A DNA stretch of 64,000 nt from NCBI GenBank assembly GCA_000380225.1, contig KB904821.1:2636196-2700195 (forward strand), in the 5' to 3' direction. Source of the stretch: a filamentous cyanobacterium ESFC-1. GTDB taxonomy: Bacteria; Cyanobacteriota; Cyanobacteriia; Cyanobacteriales; Spirulinaceae. Within the stretch, counting starts at the first letter, position 1. Every line of letters starts with the position of its first letter. The position numbers and the translations under genes were made by a program. Below the pieces are notes generated by a model. The model saw only the letters and a list, made by a program, of their open reading frames with translations. It did not search any database and was not told where the DNA came from. Of the stretch, positions 1 through 8,678 are shown one piece after another.

Positions 1-268
1 GTTCCCCAAAAGCCCTTTACAAAACTTCAAAAATACCCTCATCTGGAAAACTAAGGTAAAAATAAGGCTAGTTGAACCTATCCGACTCCCAAGAGAGCGA
101 GCCAACCTGCCACGATCCCAAAATCTGGTCTCAATCCTACTACTCATGGGGATGACGAGGTTGTTTACCTTATCCCATCGACCCAGAAAATATCCGATTC
201 AATATTTCAAGTCCCTCTAGCTTTAGGCAAAAGCCCTGATAACTGATAACTGATAATTGATAACTGAA
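1..268. other. Intergenic stretch at window edge, no gene seen
   Basis: No convincing reading frame or RNA is visible. The last 30 bases are a short tandem run of the heptamer family AACTGATA/TGATAACT, which runs straight into the start of the cupin gene. Confidence 0.5.
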
Positions 269-745
269 ATGACTCACCCTATCTCAATTCGCGATCATTG
301 CGTCCTTCCTGTCGTCAAATCCCCCAAAGATTACCAAGCCTACCGCATTAGCCCAGAAGACAGCAATCGCCTTGCCCTCGTCTTCGATCCCAAAACTTCC
401 GGGAAATCACTAACCTTTTGCGTGGAAATCTTCGATCCTGGCGGCAAAACGCCTCCCAATCGTCACCAAATCGCTGTAGAAATGTTCTTTGTCCTCAAAG
501 GCCAAGGAATCGCCCTATGTGACGGCAAAAGCATTCCCATTCAAGCCGGAGACAGTTTACTGGTTCCCCCAACCGGCATTCACGAAATTCGCAACACCGG
601 ATCGGATCGCCTGTATGCCTTATGTTTCATGGTTCCCAACGAAGATTTTGCCGAGTTGATTCGCAGTGGTACTCCTGTCCCTTTAGATGAAGAAGATATG
701 GCTGTATTACGACGCGGAGATTTCTTTAATCGTGTTGTCGCTTAA
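269..745 (+). CDS. Cupin-domain protein
   Basis: This is a 158-aa single-domain cupin of unknown substrate, probably cytosolic because no signal or membrane segment is seen. The double-stranded beta-helix metal-site pattern is present: His in NRHQ, Glu in VEMFFVLKG and a downstream His in GIHEIRN, with the glycine/proline turn AGDSLLVPP between them. I chose the ATG; an in-frame TTG 12 bases upstream lies in a heptamer repeat and is less likely. It stands alone, with no operon partner in the window. Cupins cover enzymes, storage proteins and sensors, so the role is open. Confidence 0.8.
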   Translation: MTHPISIRDHCVLPVVKSPKDYQAYRISPEDSNRLALVFDPKTSGKSLTFCVEIFDPGGKTPPNRHQIAVEMFFVLKGQGIALCDGKSIPIQAGDSLLVPPTGIHEIRNTGSDRLYALCFMVPNEDFAELIRSGTPVPLDEEDMAVLRRGDFFNRVVA

Positions 746-889
746 GCCTGTCTCAAACTTCAACGGTGGGTTACATCAGAAAAAACAACCACTCTCCGCG
801 AAAACCCCGGTTTCTAGCAAAAAATTTTAACTGGACTGTGTAAGCAGGTAAGAAACCGCCAAATTGGTCAGGACAACATTTCCATTCTT

Positions 890-930
890 AGAAAATAAGC
901 CCCTCTCCCGTGGGAGTTGGGGTGAGGGCG
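890..930 (+). repeat. Dispersed palindromic repeat, truncated copy
   Basis: The core CCCCTCTCCCGTGGGAG is followed by GGGGTGAGGGCG. The second arm is shortened compared with the copy about 145 bases downstream. The preceding AGAAAATAAG is shared with that copy. Confidence 0.7.
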
Positions 931-1034
931 CTCCTTGCGAGTCAAAACGTCCTAACTGTTTTGCTTGCTGCTATAAGAAACCGGGGTTAATACAGCTTCA
1001 CTAACTAAGCGGATTTGATATCACTACCCATTCT

Positions 1035-1083
1035 CAGAAAATAAGCCCCTCTCCCGTGGGAGAGGGGTTTGGGGTGAGGGCGC
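1035..1083 (+). repeat. Dispersed palindromic repeat, full copy
   Basis: CCCCTCTCCC-GT-GGGAGAGGGG forms a near-perfect 10-bp hairpin, followed by TTTGGGGTGAGGGCG. It matches elements near 2.8 kb (inverted) and 60.0 kb. It could fold as a transcription stop, but its recurrence points to a repeat family. Confidence 0.75.
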
Positions 1084-1164
1084 ACCAGGGCGCTGTACGC
1101 TGATGTCAGCGTCACCGATGAGAAATGGTAAATACAGTTAACCTCAAAAGTTTTTCAACAATTC

Positions 1165-1356
1165 CTAACTATTAGCATTAAAATGTTGAATGGCATTGAC
1201 GGATTGCTGAGAAGCTGAGTTGAAGGAAGTAGCTGATACGGAGGAAGTCTCGTTAGTAGACTGGGTTTGTTCTTGAGCAAAAGCAGCTTGATTGATTAAC
1301 GAGCTTAATCCGACTAAACTGGCAATTAAGACGGTATTTTGGTGGTGAGGTGTCAT
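1165..1356 (-). CDS. Small secreted hypothetical protein
   Basis: A 63-aa product with an N-terminal hydrophobic stretch (about residues 8-22) ending in AAFAQ, a good signal-peptidase site. The mature part of about 35 residues is Ser/Thr/Gln/Asn-rich and low in complexity. I do not recognise a family. No RBS decides the start and it has no operon partner. It could be spurious, but the signal peptide argues for a real exported peptide. Confidence 0.4.
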   Translation of the reverse strand: MTPHHQNTVLIASLVGLSSLINQAAFAQEQTQSTNETSSVSATSFNSASQQSVNAIQHFNANS

Positions 1357-1558
1357 AAATAATAAGTAATTAACTTTAGATTTATTAACTATTTTTAGTT
1401 TAAGCCTTGGCGATCTCGGTTACTTCACACCAGAGAGGGACTTGATTGATTTTAAGGTTTTATGATTTGCTCTAGGGTGTTATGGCTTGAATCATCGAGC
1501 GATCGTCGTTTATATTCTATTTATTTGTATGCGGCTCGACCCCAAAAACAGGAATTTT

Positions 1559-2755
1559 ATGGCTCAAAAGGAAGACAAATCGAAAAATTTTTATGCCCCC
1601 AATTTAAATCCTTTGCTGGCTCGTTTTGTTCAAAGTATTACGCCTTTAGGAACTTATTTATTTTATCAATTTAATCTCAAAGTTTCCGAAGATGATATCG
1701 CGACAGTCAAAGCTTTACGCAACGAGCGTTGGGTGTTGTTGTGTAATCATTCCTCGTTTCAAGATGGGATTGCCATGTATGCCCTTTCTGGGCGTTTAGG
1801 AGAGCTATTTCATTACATGGTGGCACAAGAAGCATTTGAGGGGTTTTTTGGCGGTATTATGCCTCGCTTGGGCTGTTATTCCATTCGTCGGGGTTTGGCA
1901 GATCGCACCAGTATTGCTACCACATTAGATTTATTAACCCAACCGCGATCGCGTTTAGTGATTTTTCCAGAAGGGGGTTGTTCTTTTCAAAATGATACGG
2001 TAATGCCGTTTCGCACTGGGGCTATTCAAATCCCTTTACAAGCGATGAATCGTTTAGCGAAACAAAATCAAACTGTGCCGAATTTTTATGTTATTCCAGT
2101 CAGTTTAAAATATCGCTATCCCCAACCTATGGAAGCCGAGATCGAACAAAGTTTAAGCGGTTTAGAAAAAACTTTGAATCTGTCTCCCGACACCTCAGAA
2201 TTTTATCCTCGGTTGCGGGCGATCGCGAATCGAGTTTTGAGTAACATCGAGGCAGAATATAACTTACATCCCCCAGAAAACTCGGCATCCGATTGGAACG
2301 ATCGCATCAATACATTAAAGCAAAAAGTCGTTAATCGTTGTGAAAACGAAGTCAATTTACCCCAGAGTGATAATTTGCCCATCCGCGAGCGCGTGTACAA
2401 AATTCAAGCCACTTTAGACGACTTACCCCCAAACTGGAAATCTCCCCAAAACTGGACACAGGATACTCTATACAACGCCACAAACCGCTTATTAAACTTC
2501 GATGCCATTTATGACGGTTATGTGGCTTCTGCCCCTACCCAAGAGCGCTTCCTTGACACGCTAACCCGCTTAGAGCGAGAAGTTTTTGATATTAACCAAC
2601 CGCCCCCGAAAGGCTACCGCCACGCAGTTTGTCGCTTAGGAAATCCAGTTAATCTTAAAGATTATTTTGATGATTATAAGCAAGACAAAGCTAAAACCGT
2701 GACGAGTTTGGCACAGCAGTTTCAAGCAACAATACAGGGTTTTTTGAAGGAATAA
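1559..2755 (+). CDS. 1-acyl-sn-glycerol-3-phosphate acyltransferase (PlsC-like)
   Basis: This 398-aa protein has an N-terminal PlsC/LPLAT domain that would transfer an acyl chain to a lysophospholipid or similar acceptor at the membrane. The catalytic NHxxxxD motif is seen as NHSSFQD (residues 63-69) and the acceptor-binding block as FPEGG (136-140). The region after about residue 230 is not typical of short PlsC enzymes and appears to be a lineage-specific extension. I chose the ATG preceded by AGGA; TTG and ATG codons upstream in frame lack a good RBS. The gene is monocistronic. The substrate cannot be read from sequence; glycerolipid synthesis is the default. Confidence 0.8.
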   Translation: MAQKEDKSKNFYAPNLNPLLARFVQSITPLGTYLFYQFNLKVSEDDIATVKALRNERWVLLCNHSSFQDGIAMYALSGRLGELFHYMVAQEAFEGFFGGIMPRLGCYSIRRGLADRTSIATTLDLLTQPRSRLVIFPEGGCSFQNDTVMPFRTGAIQIPLQAMNRLAKQNQTVPNFYVIPVSLKYRYPQPMEAEIEQSLSGLEKTLNLSPDTSEFYPRLRAIANRVLSNIEAEYNLHPPENSASDWNDRINTLKQKVVNRCENEVNLPQSDNLPIRERVYKIQATLDDLPPNWKSPQNWTQDTLYNATNRLLNFDAIYDGYVASAPTQERFLDTLTRLEREVFDINQPPPKGYRHAVCRLGNPVNLKDYFDDYKQDKAKTVTSLAQQFQATIQGFLKE

Positions 2756-2791
2756 TTAGCTCAAATCCGAAAAAACTACTGTTTGAGGTTT

Positions 2792-2839
2792 GCCCTCACC
2801 CCAACCCCTCTCCCACGGGAGAAGGGCTAATTTTCTGAG
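2792..2839 (-). repeat. Dispersed palindromic repeat, inverted copy
   Basis: GCCCTCACCCCAACCCCTCTCCCACGGGAG is the reverse-complement form of the element at about 1.04 kb. It lies 36 bases after the acyltransferase stop codon and could also act as a terminator hairpin. Confidence 0.7.
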
Positions 2840-2918
2840 GATGGATATGGTGTCTTAACCGCTTTGGTGGTTGCTATATTATAGAGAATTAACACAGTCC
2901 GATCGCCTTAATTTTAGG

Positions 2919-3410
2919 ATGAAAGCAACACATCAAAACTATATTATTCGCTCTTGGGAATCTCGCGATCGCGAAATAGCCGCGAATCTGATTCGAGATG
3001 TTTTAAAAGAATATGGCTTGCCGTGGCAGCCCGAAGAAGCGGATCGGGATGTAATCGCTATAGAGGATTGTTATCTCGTCCCAGGCGGCGAATTTTGGGT
3101 GATAGAAGAAGATAATACCATCGTCGGGACTGGGGCTTATTATCCCATCGAACGGGGCGATCGCGCCGTGGAAATTCGCAAAATGTATCTGTCTCCCAAA
3201 GTACGCGGAAAAGGCTTGGGCAAGTTTCTTTTACAAGCCCTGGAAACGGCAATTCAGCAACGGGGCTTTCACGAAATCTGGATCGAAACTGCTTCGGTTT
3301 TAAAAGAAGCCGTCCAACTTTATGAAAAGTCTGGCTATCACCCCGCGACTGGCGTTGAAACGGCTCGTTGCGATCGCGTTTATGTTAAACGATTGATTGC
3401 GCCTGAGTAA
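2919..3410 (+). CDS. GNAT family N-acetyltransferase
   Basis: A 163-aa acetyl-CoA-dependent N-acetyltransferase. The acetyl-CoA pyrophosphate-binding motif A is clear: MYLSPKVRGKGLGKFLL, with the RGKGLG loop. A typical C-terminal strand/Tyr region follows (QLYEKSGYHP). The acceptor is unknown; many relatives act on amino acids, peptides or small amines. The ATG chosen begins MKATHQN; an upstream in-frame start would add 16 residues. It stands between a dispersed repeat and a convergent membrane-protein gene with only a 3-base gap. Confidence 0.85.
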   Translation: MKATHQNYIIRSWESRDREIAANLIRDVLKEYGLPWQPEEADRDVIAIEDCYLVPGGEFWVIEEDNTIVGTGAYYPIERGDRAVEIRKMYLSPKVRGKGLGKFLLQALETAIQQRGFHEIWIETASVLKEAVQLYEKSGYHPATGVETARCDRVYVKRLIAPE

Positions 3411-3413
3411 TCT

Positions 3414-4106
3414 CTATTTTGTTAATAAATTCAAGACAAACTGCCGCGATTTATAATTTCGAGAAAATCGCCCCGCCAACATCTGACGCAGTAACCAACG
3501 GCGAAAAGACGGTAAGATTAGCCAAATAATGCGTTTAATGCCTTCTGCCAATAGCCAAATTGCCACGAAAGGTAACAGCCAAAAAACTGGATTGAGAACT
3601 TGGAAATTCGCCAAACTAATGACCACACTAACTGCGACAATCACTACAGCTAAAAGCCAAGCCAAGCGAGTCCCCAAACGTTTATATTGTAGGGGAACTT
3701 GGGCGACTAATTCTTGAATTAGCCAATGATGAATCGACGCGATCGCGACGGCTAACTCTTGTCGTTCCAAACAGTCGTGACGCACTTGGTTTATCACATT
3801 ACCCTCTAACGCGATCGCACTGCGAAAAACCAATTCTTTTTGATAAAAGGTCGAAAAAACCAATACCGGAGAAAATAACGTATAGTAGCGGATTTCTTGC
3901 GCCATTTTCGGCGGCACAATCAACAGTTCACCTTGTTCCTTTGCCGCTTTTAAATGGGCAAGTCGATTAGCATTAAGATCGAACTCAAACCCATGCACAA
4001 TTACATTTTTGGCATCAACTTTTTCTTTCCGAATCCGCAACCATCGCTCGATATGTAAATCATGAGCCGGAGTAGAAGAAGGCGAACGAATAACAGCTTT
4101 TTCCAC
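3414..4106 (-). CDS. Hypothetical membrane protein
   Basis: A 230-aa protein with a cytosolic-looking N-terminal half and two closely spaced membrane segments (roughly residues 145-165 and 170-192, AWLLAVVIVAVSVVIS and VFWLLPFVAIWLL), followed by an Arg-rich tail. It starts with GTG. It is the last gene of a leftward unit of four genes that includes the acidic repeat protein. I do not recognise the family. Its place suggests it anchors or serves the same unknown process. Confidence 0.6.
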   Translation of the reverse strand: MEKAVIRSPSSTPAHDLHIERWLRIRKEKVDAKNVIVHGFEFDLNANRLAHLKAAKEQGELLIVPPKMAQEIRYYTLFSPVLVFSTFYQKELVFRSAIALEGNVINQVRHDCLERQELAVAIASIHHWLIQELVAQVPLQYKRLGTRLAWLLAVVIVAVSVVISLANFQVLNPVFWLLPFVAIWLLAEGIKRIIWLILPSFRRWLLRQMLAGRFSRNYKSRQFVLNLLTK

Positions 4107-4212
4107 AGTTTAATAATCCCAGATAATCCCAAATTCCCCAATTTTTATGACAAAACTGATGACCAACAACCCGTCAATCTTCGGAAAAACGTTCTCGCGC
4201 TTGTGCTAAAAA

Positions 4213-5019
4213 TTAACCGCGATCGCGAGCAGAACCAAAAGCATTTTGCAGAATTTCTAACACAAAACCCAGAATACCGCGCCATTGTCGTTCCCCGGCT
4301 TCTACGCTGTCATGGTGAATCTTTAACAGGGTGTCGCGATGGGGATGGGCGATCGCGTCTTCGCTGTAACGATTAATAATATCACCATCGAGTTGCACCA
4401 CAGTTTGAGCGTAAATTAAATCCGTTTTAATCGCCTTCGCGATCGTCGCTGGGGGTAAATCGGGACGACTCGCGGCCAGACGCTGTAACGCCCGATTGCG
4501 ACGATCCCAACAAATTTTTAACTCCGCTTGTTTGCGTAAATTTCGCAGAAAGCGGCTATCGCTCAAAAGTAGCTGCACCGTCACAATTTCCGCCGATGAA
4601 CCCCCTTGAAAGGGATTAGGCAGAGGATTCTCGCTCATGTCCAAAGCCGCCGCCTGAGCGTCATATAAGGACGAATCCGGGTTACCGATCAGCATGGCAT
4701 ATTCTCGTTCGAGGTTGCGACGTAAATCCAGATAGCGATCGCGCAGGGTCGGATGAATAGCAGATTCTTCGAGAAAAGAAGGCGAAATCTCGTAAATATC
4801 GCGATAACTCTGCCAAGGAATAAACTTATCCCCGGCAATCTCCTCAACAATCATCGTATTAACTTCTAGCGCCGTCATTTCCATCAACACCCCACTCAGG
4901 GAATTGATAAAGTCAACGGTTTGGGAATTCACCAGCGATCCAGAAGGCTTGCCCGTCGTCATCTGAGATGATGGGGAATTGCGTTCATTTTGGGATTTAT
5001 GACCGGATTTTCTCGCCAC
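4213..5019 (-). CDS. Hypothetical protein in acidic-repeat unit
   Basis: A 268-aa soluble, mostly helical protein with a polar, disordered N-terminus of about 30 residues. It starts with GTG, supported by AAGGAG seven bases upstream; the next in-frame ATG is 57 bases in. No recognised catalytic motif is visible. It starts 20 bases after the stop of the acidic repeat protein, so the two are very likely co-transcribed. Confidence 0.6.
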   Translation of the reverse strand: MARKSGHKSQNERNSPSSQMTTGKPSGSLVNSQTVDFINSLSGVLMEMTALEVNTMIVEEIAGDKFIPWQSYRDIYEISPSFLEESAIHPTLRDRYLDLRRNLEREYAMLIGNPDSSLYDAQAAALDMSENPLPNPFQGGSSAEIVTVQLLLSDSRFLRNLRKQAELKICWDRRNRALQRLAASRPDLPPATIAKAIKTDLIYAQTVVQLDGDIINRYSEDAIAHPHRDTLLKIHHDSVEAGERQWRGILGFVLEILQNAFGSARDRG

Positions 5020-5039
5020 ACCAACACTCCTTCACAACC

Positions 5040-7055
5040 TCATTCGTTTGAAGATGACTCATCTTCAGGGGTTTCCGGCTTTTTTTGAATCGCCGTTAGA
5101 CCACTAAATAAATCGTCATCCTCCTCATCGGTATCATCATCGGCAAAATCAGAGCCAAACACCGTTTCGTCACTCCAATCGGTTTCATCCCAATCTTCTT
5201 CCGGGGGAGGCATCGCGATCGCGTCGGTCGGCTCTGACTCGGCTTGATTCAACGAGTCTAACTCAGAATCGCCCTCGAACGACTCAGACTTAGGGTAAGG
5301 TTCCAGTTCTTCTGGGGCAAAATCGTCCCAATCCTCTACTAAATCGGGACTGCTGGCTGTCGTCCCTTCGGTACTTGGAGAAGCAAACGGATCGAGGGAT
5401 TCAAAATCTTCCCATTCTTCCTCACTACCCAAATCCACCACTTCAGATTCCGGTGCCGTATCTTCTGCAAAGGGACTCGATTCATTCAGCCAATCTCCCT
5501 CCCACTCCTCCTCGTCATTGCTGATTGCGGGGGGTGGCGTAACAAAAGGCGATTCTGTCTCCTCTGAGGCCAGGGGATCAGTTGTAGACGAATCAAGCAA
5601 GTCAAATTCACCTTGACTATTTTCTTCTAAACTGCCCACTTCTGTATCAGCATCCCAAGCATCCACCTCCGCCGGGGTTTCATCCGAAGATATATTTTCA
5701 AAGTCACCCCAATCTTCGCTTTCTAAATCCAATGACTCGGTTTGAGAGGTGGGAGGTGTTTCAGTTGGAGTCGTTTCTTCCAACTCATCCCAGTCTTCTT
5801 CAGCACTCAAGCCTAAATCTGACGTTTCTGTTGTTTCTGGAGTCGAACTGTCTTCAAAGTCACCCCAATCTTCACTTTCTAAATCCAATGACTCGGTTTG
5901 AGAGATAGGAGGTGTTTCGGTTGGAGTCGTTTCTTCCAACTCATCCCAGTCTTCTTCAGCGCTCAAGCCTAAATCTGACGTTTCTGTTGTTTCTGGAGTC
6001 GAACTATCTTCAAAGTCACCCCAATCTTCACTTTCTAAATCCAATGACTCGGTTTGAGGGATAGGAGGCGTTTCGGTTGGAGTCGTTTCTTCCAACTCAT
6101 CCCAACTTTCTTCAGGAATGTCTAACGCCAAACTTCCAGCTTCGGTGATTTCGTCGCTGGCTTCTTCGTCAAAGACATCCCAATCATCCTCATCACTTTC
6201 AGGGGTAGACGGTAAATCTAAAACTGGGGGAGCCGTTTCGGAAATTTCTGTGGCAATTTGATCGAAGTCATCATCATTCCAATCTTCAATTTCATTGTCC
6301 GGGGAAACGGCTTCGTCAATGGGGGCTTCTGGGGTTTCTGGCTCTGTCGGAGCGGGGGACAGTGGCAAATCTGCGGCGGTAAAAACTTCTTCGTCCGCGA
6401 TCGCGACTTCTGGCGTTTCTTCTGGACGCGGGGTTGAAACGCCTTCCCAATCTTCAATTTCTAGCTCGGAAACCGGGTCTTCTGGCGGTGGGGGCGTGGG
6501 AATTTCAGGGATTGAGGTGGGTTCGCGACTGGGCTGGACTTCAGGAGTGAGATCGGCAACAACGGCTAAGTTTTCCCAAGTGTCCCTGGGGGGAGTGCTA
6601 ACGGGTTCAACCGTTGGTGTTTCGGTGGGGGTTGCCGTGGCCACAGTCCCCCCCAGGGCTGGAATATCAATGTCTGGCAGGGTTAGGGGTTCATCGGGGT
6701 TGGCTTGATGCTGTTTGAGGGCAATGAGTACCCGAAACAAAGCCGACAAGCTCTGAAGGTTTTTTTGGATGGTTTTGTTGCCTTCGAGAACTTGCTGATG
6801 ATGAAATTGCTGGAGTTCGGTGTAGGGGCCATTACCAATAAAGCGATCGCCCACTTCGTTTTCGATTTCACCGCCAATGAGGTTAATCCGCGTGTGCAGG
6901 CGGTGACCGGGTTCGGCAGCAGTCGGGGCGGCATCGGTAGCCGACGCAACCCAAGTGGTAATGTTCAATTCGACGGCGTTACCCAGGGCTAACACCAGAG
7001 CCTCGTCAAATCGCCCTGCTTGAATTGCTTTTTTAAAGTCGTCGCTTGCTGCCAT
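5040..7055 (-). CDS. Large acidic repeat protein of unknown function
   Basis: A 671-aa protein with two parts. Residues about 1-115 form a compact domain that is clearly homologous to the whole of the 137-aa protein encoded just upstream (shared GNGPY, ENEVG, ITTWV and QNLxSL motifs). The rest is extremely acidic, Pro/Thr/Ser-rich and probably disordered, dotted with short EDWDxF/EDWGDFE motifs and containing three near-identical 52-residue tandem repeats. GGAG precedes the ATG. The E-D-W-D motifs look like short linear binding sites on a flexible tail. Function unknown; a scaffold role is only inference. Confidence 0.65.
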   Translation of the reverse strand: MAASDDFKKAIQAGRFDEALVLALGNAVELNITTWVASATDAAPTAAEPGHRLHTRINLIGGEIENEVGDRFIGNGPYTELQQFHHQQVLEGNKTIQKNLQSLSALFRVLIALKQHQANPDEPLTLPDIDIPALGGTVATATPTETPTVEPVSTPPRDTWENLAVVADLTPEVQPSREPTSIPEIPTPPPPEDPVSELEIEDWEGVSTPRPEETPEVAIADEEVFTAADLPLSPAPTEPETPEAPIDEAVSPDNEIEDWNDDDFDQIATEISETAPPVLDLPSTPESDEDDWDVFDEEASDEITEAGSLALDIPEESWDELEETTPTETPPIPQTESLDLESEDWGDFEDSSTPETTETSDLGLSAEEDWDELEETTPTETPPISQTESLDLESEDWGDFEDSSTPETTETSDLGLSAEEDWDELEETTPTETPPTSQTESLDLESEDWGDFENISSDETPAEVDAWDADTEVGSLEENSQGEFDLLDSSTTDPLASEETESPFVTPPPAISNDEEEWEGDWLNESSPFAEDTAPESEVVDLGSEEEWEDFESLDPFASPSTEGTTASSPDLVEDWDDFAPEELEPYPKSESFEGDSELDSLNQAESEPTDAIAMPPPEEDWDETDWSDETVFGSDFADDDTDEEDDDLFSGLTAIQKKPETPEDESSSNE
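5690..6112 (-). repeat. Three tandem 156-bp coding repeats in acidic protein
   Basis: The string CCCCAATCTTC and its flanks recur at about 5708, 5864 and 6020, a strict 156-base spacing. Each unit encodes 52 residues beginning DWDELEETTPTETPP and containing EDWGDFE. The first two units in the protein are almost identical and the third diverges at its end, which suggests recent expansion. Confidence 0.85.
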
Positions 7056-7128
7056 AACAGTTGTTCTCCAATGCCGTTTAGGGGGCTGCTTGAGGTTTGC
7101 CGCTTTAATGAGGGGCGATCGCGTTTAG

Positions 7129-7542
7129 TTAACCAAAGTCTTCTTCCTCGCCAGGGGAAAGGGCGGGCCGCGGTGGATTGTCCGAGGCTAATCGAGGCAT
7201 GGTGCTTGCCAAGATTGTAAACACTTGTTGGAGACTTTCTAAATTTTGCTGTAAGATTTGTCGCCCTTCGTGGACTTGAGCCAAATGAAAGTCGCGCAAT
7301 TCCCGATAGGGGCCATTGCCAATAAATTGGGTTCCGACTTCATTTTCCACGGTACTATCAACCAAGTTGAGATGGGTTCGCATACAAGTTCCCGGTTGCG
7401 GCCCGCTTGGAGGCGAGTTTTCCGAGGAAACCCAGGTGGTAATTTCGAGGTCTACGGCTTCACCCAGGGCCAGGGTTAAGGCTTCGGCGATTTCACCATT
7501 TTTGAGTTTTTGTTTGAATTCGTCACTAGCTGACATTGCCAT
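7129..7542 (-). CDS. Hypothetical protein, paralogue of the acidic protein's N-domain
   Basis: A 137-aa soluble protein aligning end to end with the first ~115 residues of the neighbouring 671-aa protein; ITTWV, ENEVG, FIGNGPY and QQNLESL are shared. It lacks the acidic tail. It is the first gene of the four-gene leftward unit, 73 bases before the next start. A second Met two codons in is an alternative start. This is a tandem duplication of a domain that I cannot assign to a named family. Confidence 0.65.
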   Translation of the reverse strand: MAMSASDEFKQKLKNGEIAEALTLALGEAVDLEITTWVSSENSPPSGPQPGTCMRTHLNLVDSTVENEVGTQFIGNGPYRELRDFHLAQVHEGRQILQQNLESLQQVFTILASTMPRLASDNPPRPALSPGEEEDFG

Positions 7543-7627
7543 ACTCCCGCGATCGCGCTTGGTTTATTTTTGCATCTATTTAACATCTTCTCTAGAAAAA
7601 TCCCAGATTCGACCCTAGAAAATGTTA

Positions 7628-7690
7628 AATTTTGTCTTTTGTCATTTGTCCTTTGTCTTTTGTCTTTTGTCCTTTGTCATTGGTCGTTCC
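7628..7690. repeat. Heptanucleotide tandem repeat (TTTTGTC/CTTTGTC)
   Basis: Nine or so head-to-tail heptamers of the TTTGTCC/TTTTGTC type, followed by ACTGCCC/ACTGCCG heptamers at about 7728-7752. Similar arrays recur through the window. Confidence 0.8.
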
Positions 7691-7794
7691 CCAAATCTCT
7701 CAATTGGTAATTGGTAATTTCTCCCTACTGCCCACTGCCGACTGCCGACTGCCCAAGAAAACCCACTACCCTGAAGATGCTGTTGACTGAGACT

Positions 7795-8394
7795 TCACGG
7801 GCTTTCCCAAAAATCGGCAACGCTGTAACCCAACTCGGCCAGCATTTGCCGCAAGAGGGGTAAACTCAAGCCAATCACGTTGCTATGACAGCCTTCGAGT
7901 CGTTCGATGAATAGGCCGCCTTTGCCGTCGAGGGCAAAACAGCCCGCACAGTTGAGGGGTTCACCACTGGCCACATAAGCTGCGATTTCGCGATCGCTCA
8001 CCTCGGCAAATTTAACCTGAGTCATGCCACAGCGCAGGATTTGCTTAGATTGTGTTGTGTCGAGTAAGGCATGGCCGGTGTAGAGTGTGCCTTGCTGACC
8101 GCTCATTTGCTGCCAGCGCGCGATCGCGGCTTGGGGAGATTCAGGCTTACCGTGAATTTCCCCTGCAATCGCCAAAACCGAATCGCACCCCAACACCAAA
8201 GCCTGCTCAAACCGGGAGGCGACAATTTCGGCTTTAGCGCGAGCTAATTCCCTCACGAGGGCTTCGGGATCGTTGATTTTGACTTGGGACTCATCAAAGT
8301 CGCTACGACAGGCGAGAGCGTCAATTCCGGCGAGTTGGAGCAGTTGTTTCCGCGCCGGGGAAGCCGAAGCCAAAATAAAATGAGGAACTGTCAT
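7795..8394 (-). CDS. maf: Maf-like nucleoside triphosphate pyrophosphatase
   Basis: A 199-aa Maf/HAM1-superfamily enzyme that hydrolyses non-canonical or excess nucleoside triphosphates to monophosphates plus pyrophosphate. The N-terminal substrate-binding loop ASASPARK is clear, as is the catalytic Asp region VLGCDSVLA and the later [12 protein letters not shown] block. Length is normal for the family. Heptamer repeats lie on both sides and no operon partner is evident. Confidence 0.9.
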   Translation of the reverse strand: MTVPHFILASASPARKQLLQLAGIDALACRSDFDESQVKINDPEALVRELARAKAEIVASRFEQALVLGCDSVLAIAGEIHGKPESPQAAIARWQQMSGQQGTLYTGHALLDTTQSKQILRCGMTQVKFAEVSDREIAAYVASGEPLNCAGCFALDGKGGLFIERLEGCHSNVIGLSLPLLRQMLAELGYSVADFWESP

Positions 8395-8678
8395 TTCAGT
8401 TATCAGTCATCAGTCAACAGCGCCTAAGTGGAACGTTTTTCCCATAGTTTACTGGTTTTCTGTTATTGGTTATTGGTTATTGGTTATTTGTTTTCATTGA
8501 TTGCGAGAGGTTTTGTTCCCCAGAAAGAAGATCAGAAACTTTGGCCTATGGGGCAGACTCTCTAAATAGCTAAAAGCTAGACTAGATGGGCATTACAGGC
8601 TCAAAAAGTAAATTTAAGTTTCTGGAGAGTTATCAGTCCCTCTGCCTGGGGGTGTGAGGTGTTCTAATCGTTGGGACT
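8395..8678. other. Intergenic region with heptamers and a dispersed repeat
   Basis: It holds a run of TATTGGT heptamers (about 8462-8490) and, at 8530-8562, an inverted copy of a dispersed element (AGAGTCTGCCxxxTAGGCCAAAGTTTCTGA on the minus strand) seen twice more at 12.7 and 13.95 kb. No gene is seen. Confidence 0.6.

Larger units (their letters stand above)
746..1164. other. Intergenic region with two dispersed palindromic repeats
   Basis: About 420 bases hold no convincing gene. The region contains two copies of a dispersed G/C-rich palindromic element, listed separately, separated by a segment with TTTCTAGC and AAACCGGGGTT motifs. Confidence 0.5.

Noticed and set aside
6295-6708. Plus-strand open frame rich in Ser, Gly and Val
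   Set aside because: It is the antisense of the acidic, Pro/Thr-rich coding region, which produces open frames by composition.
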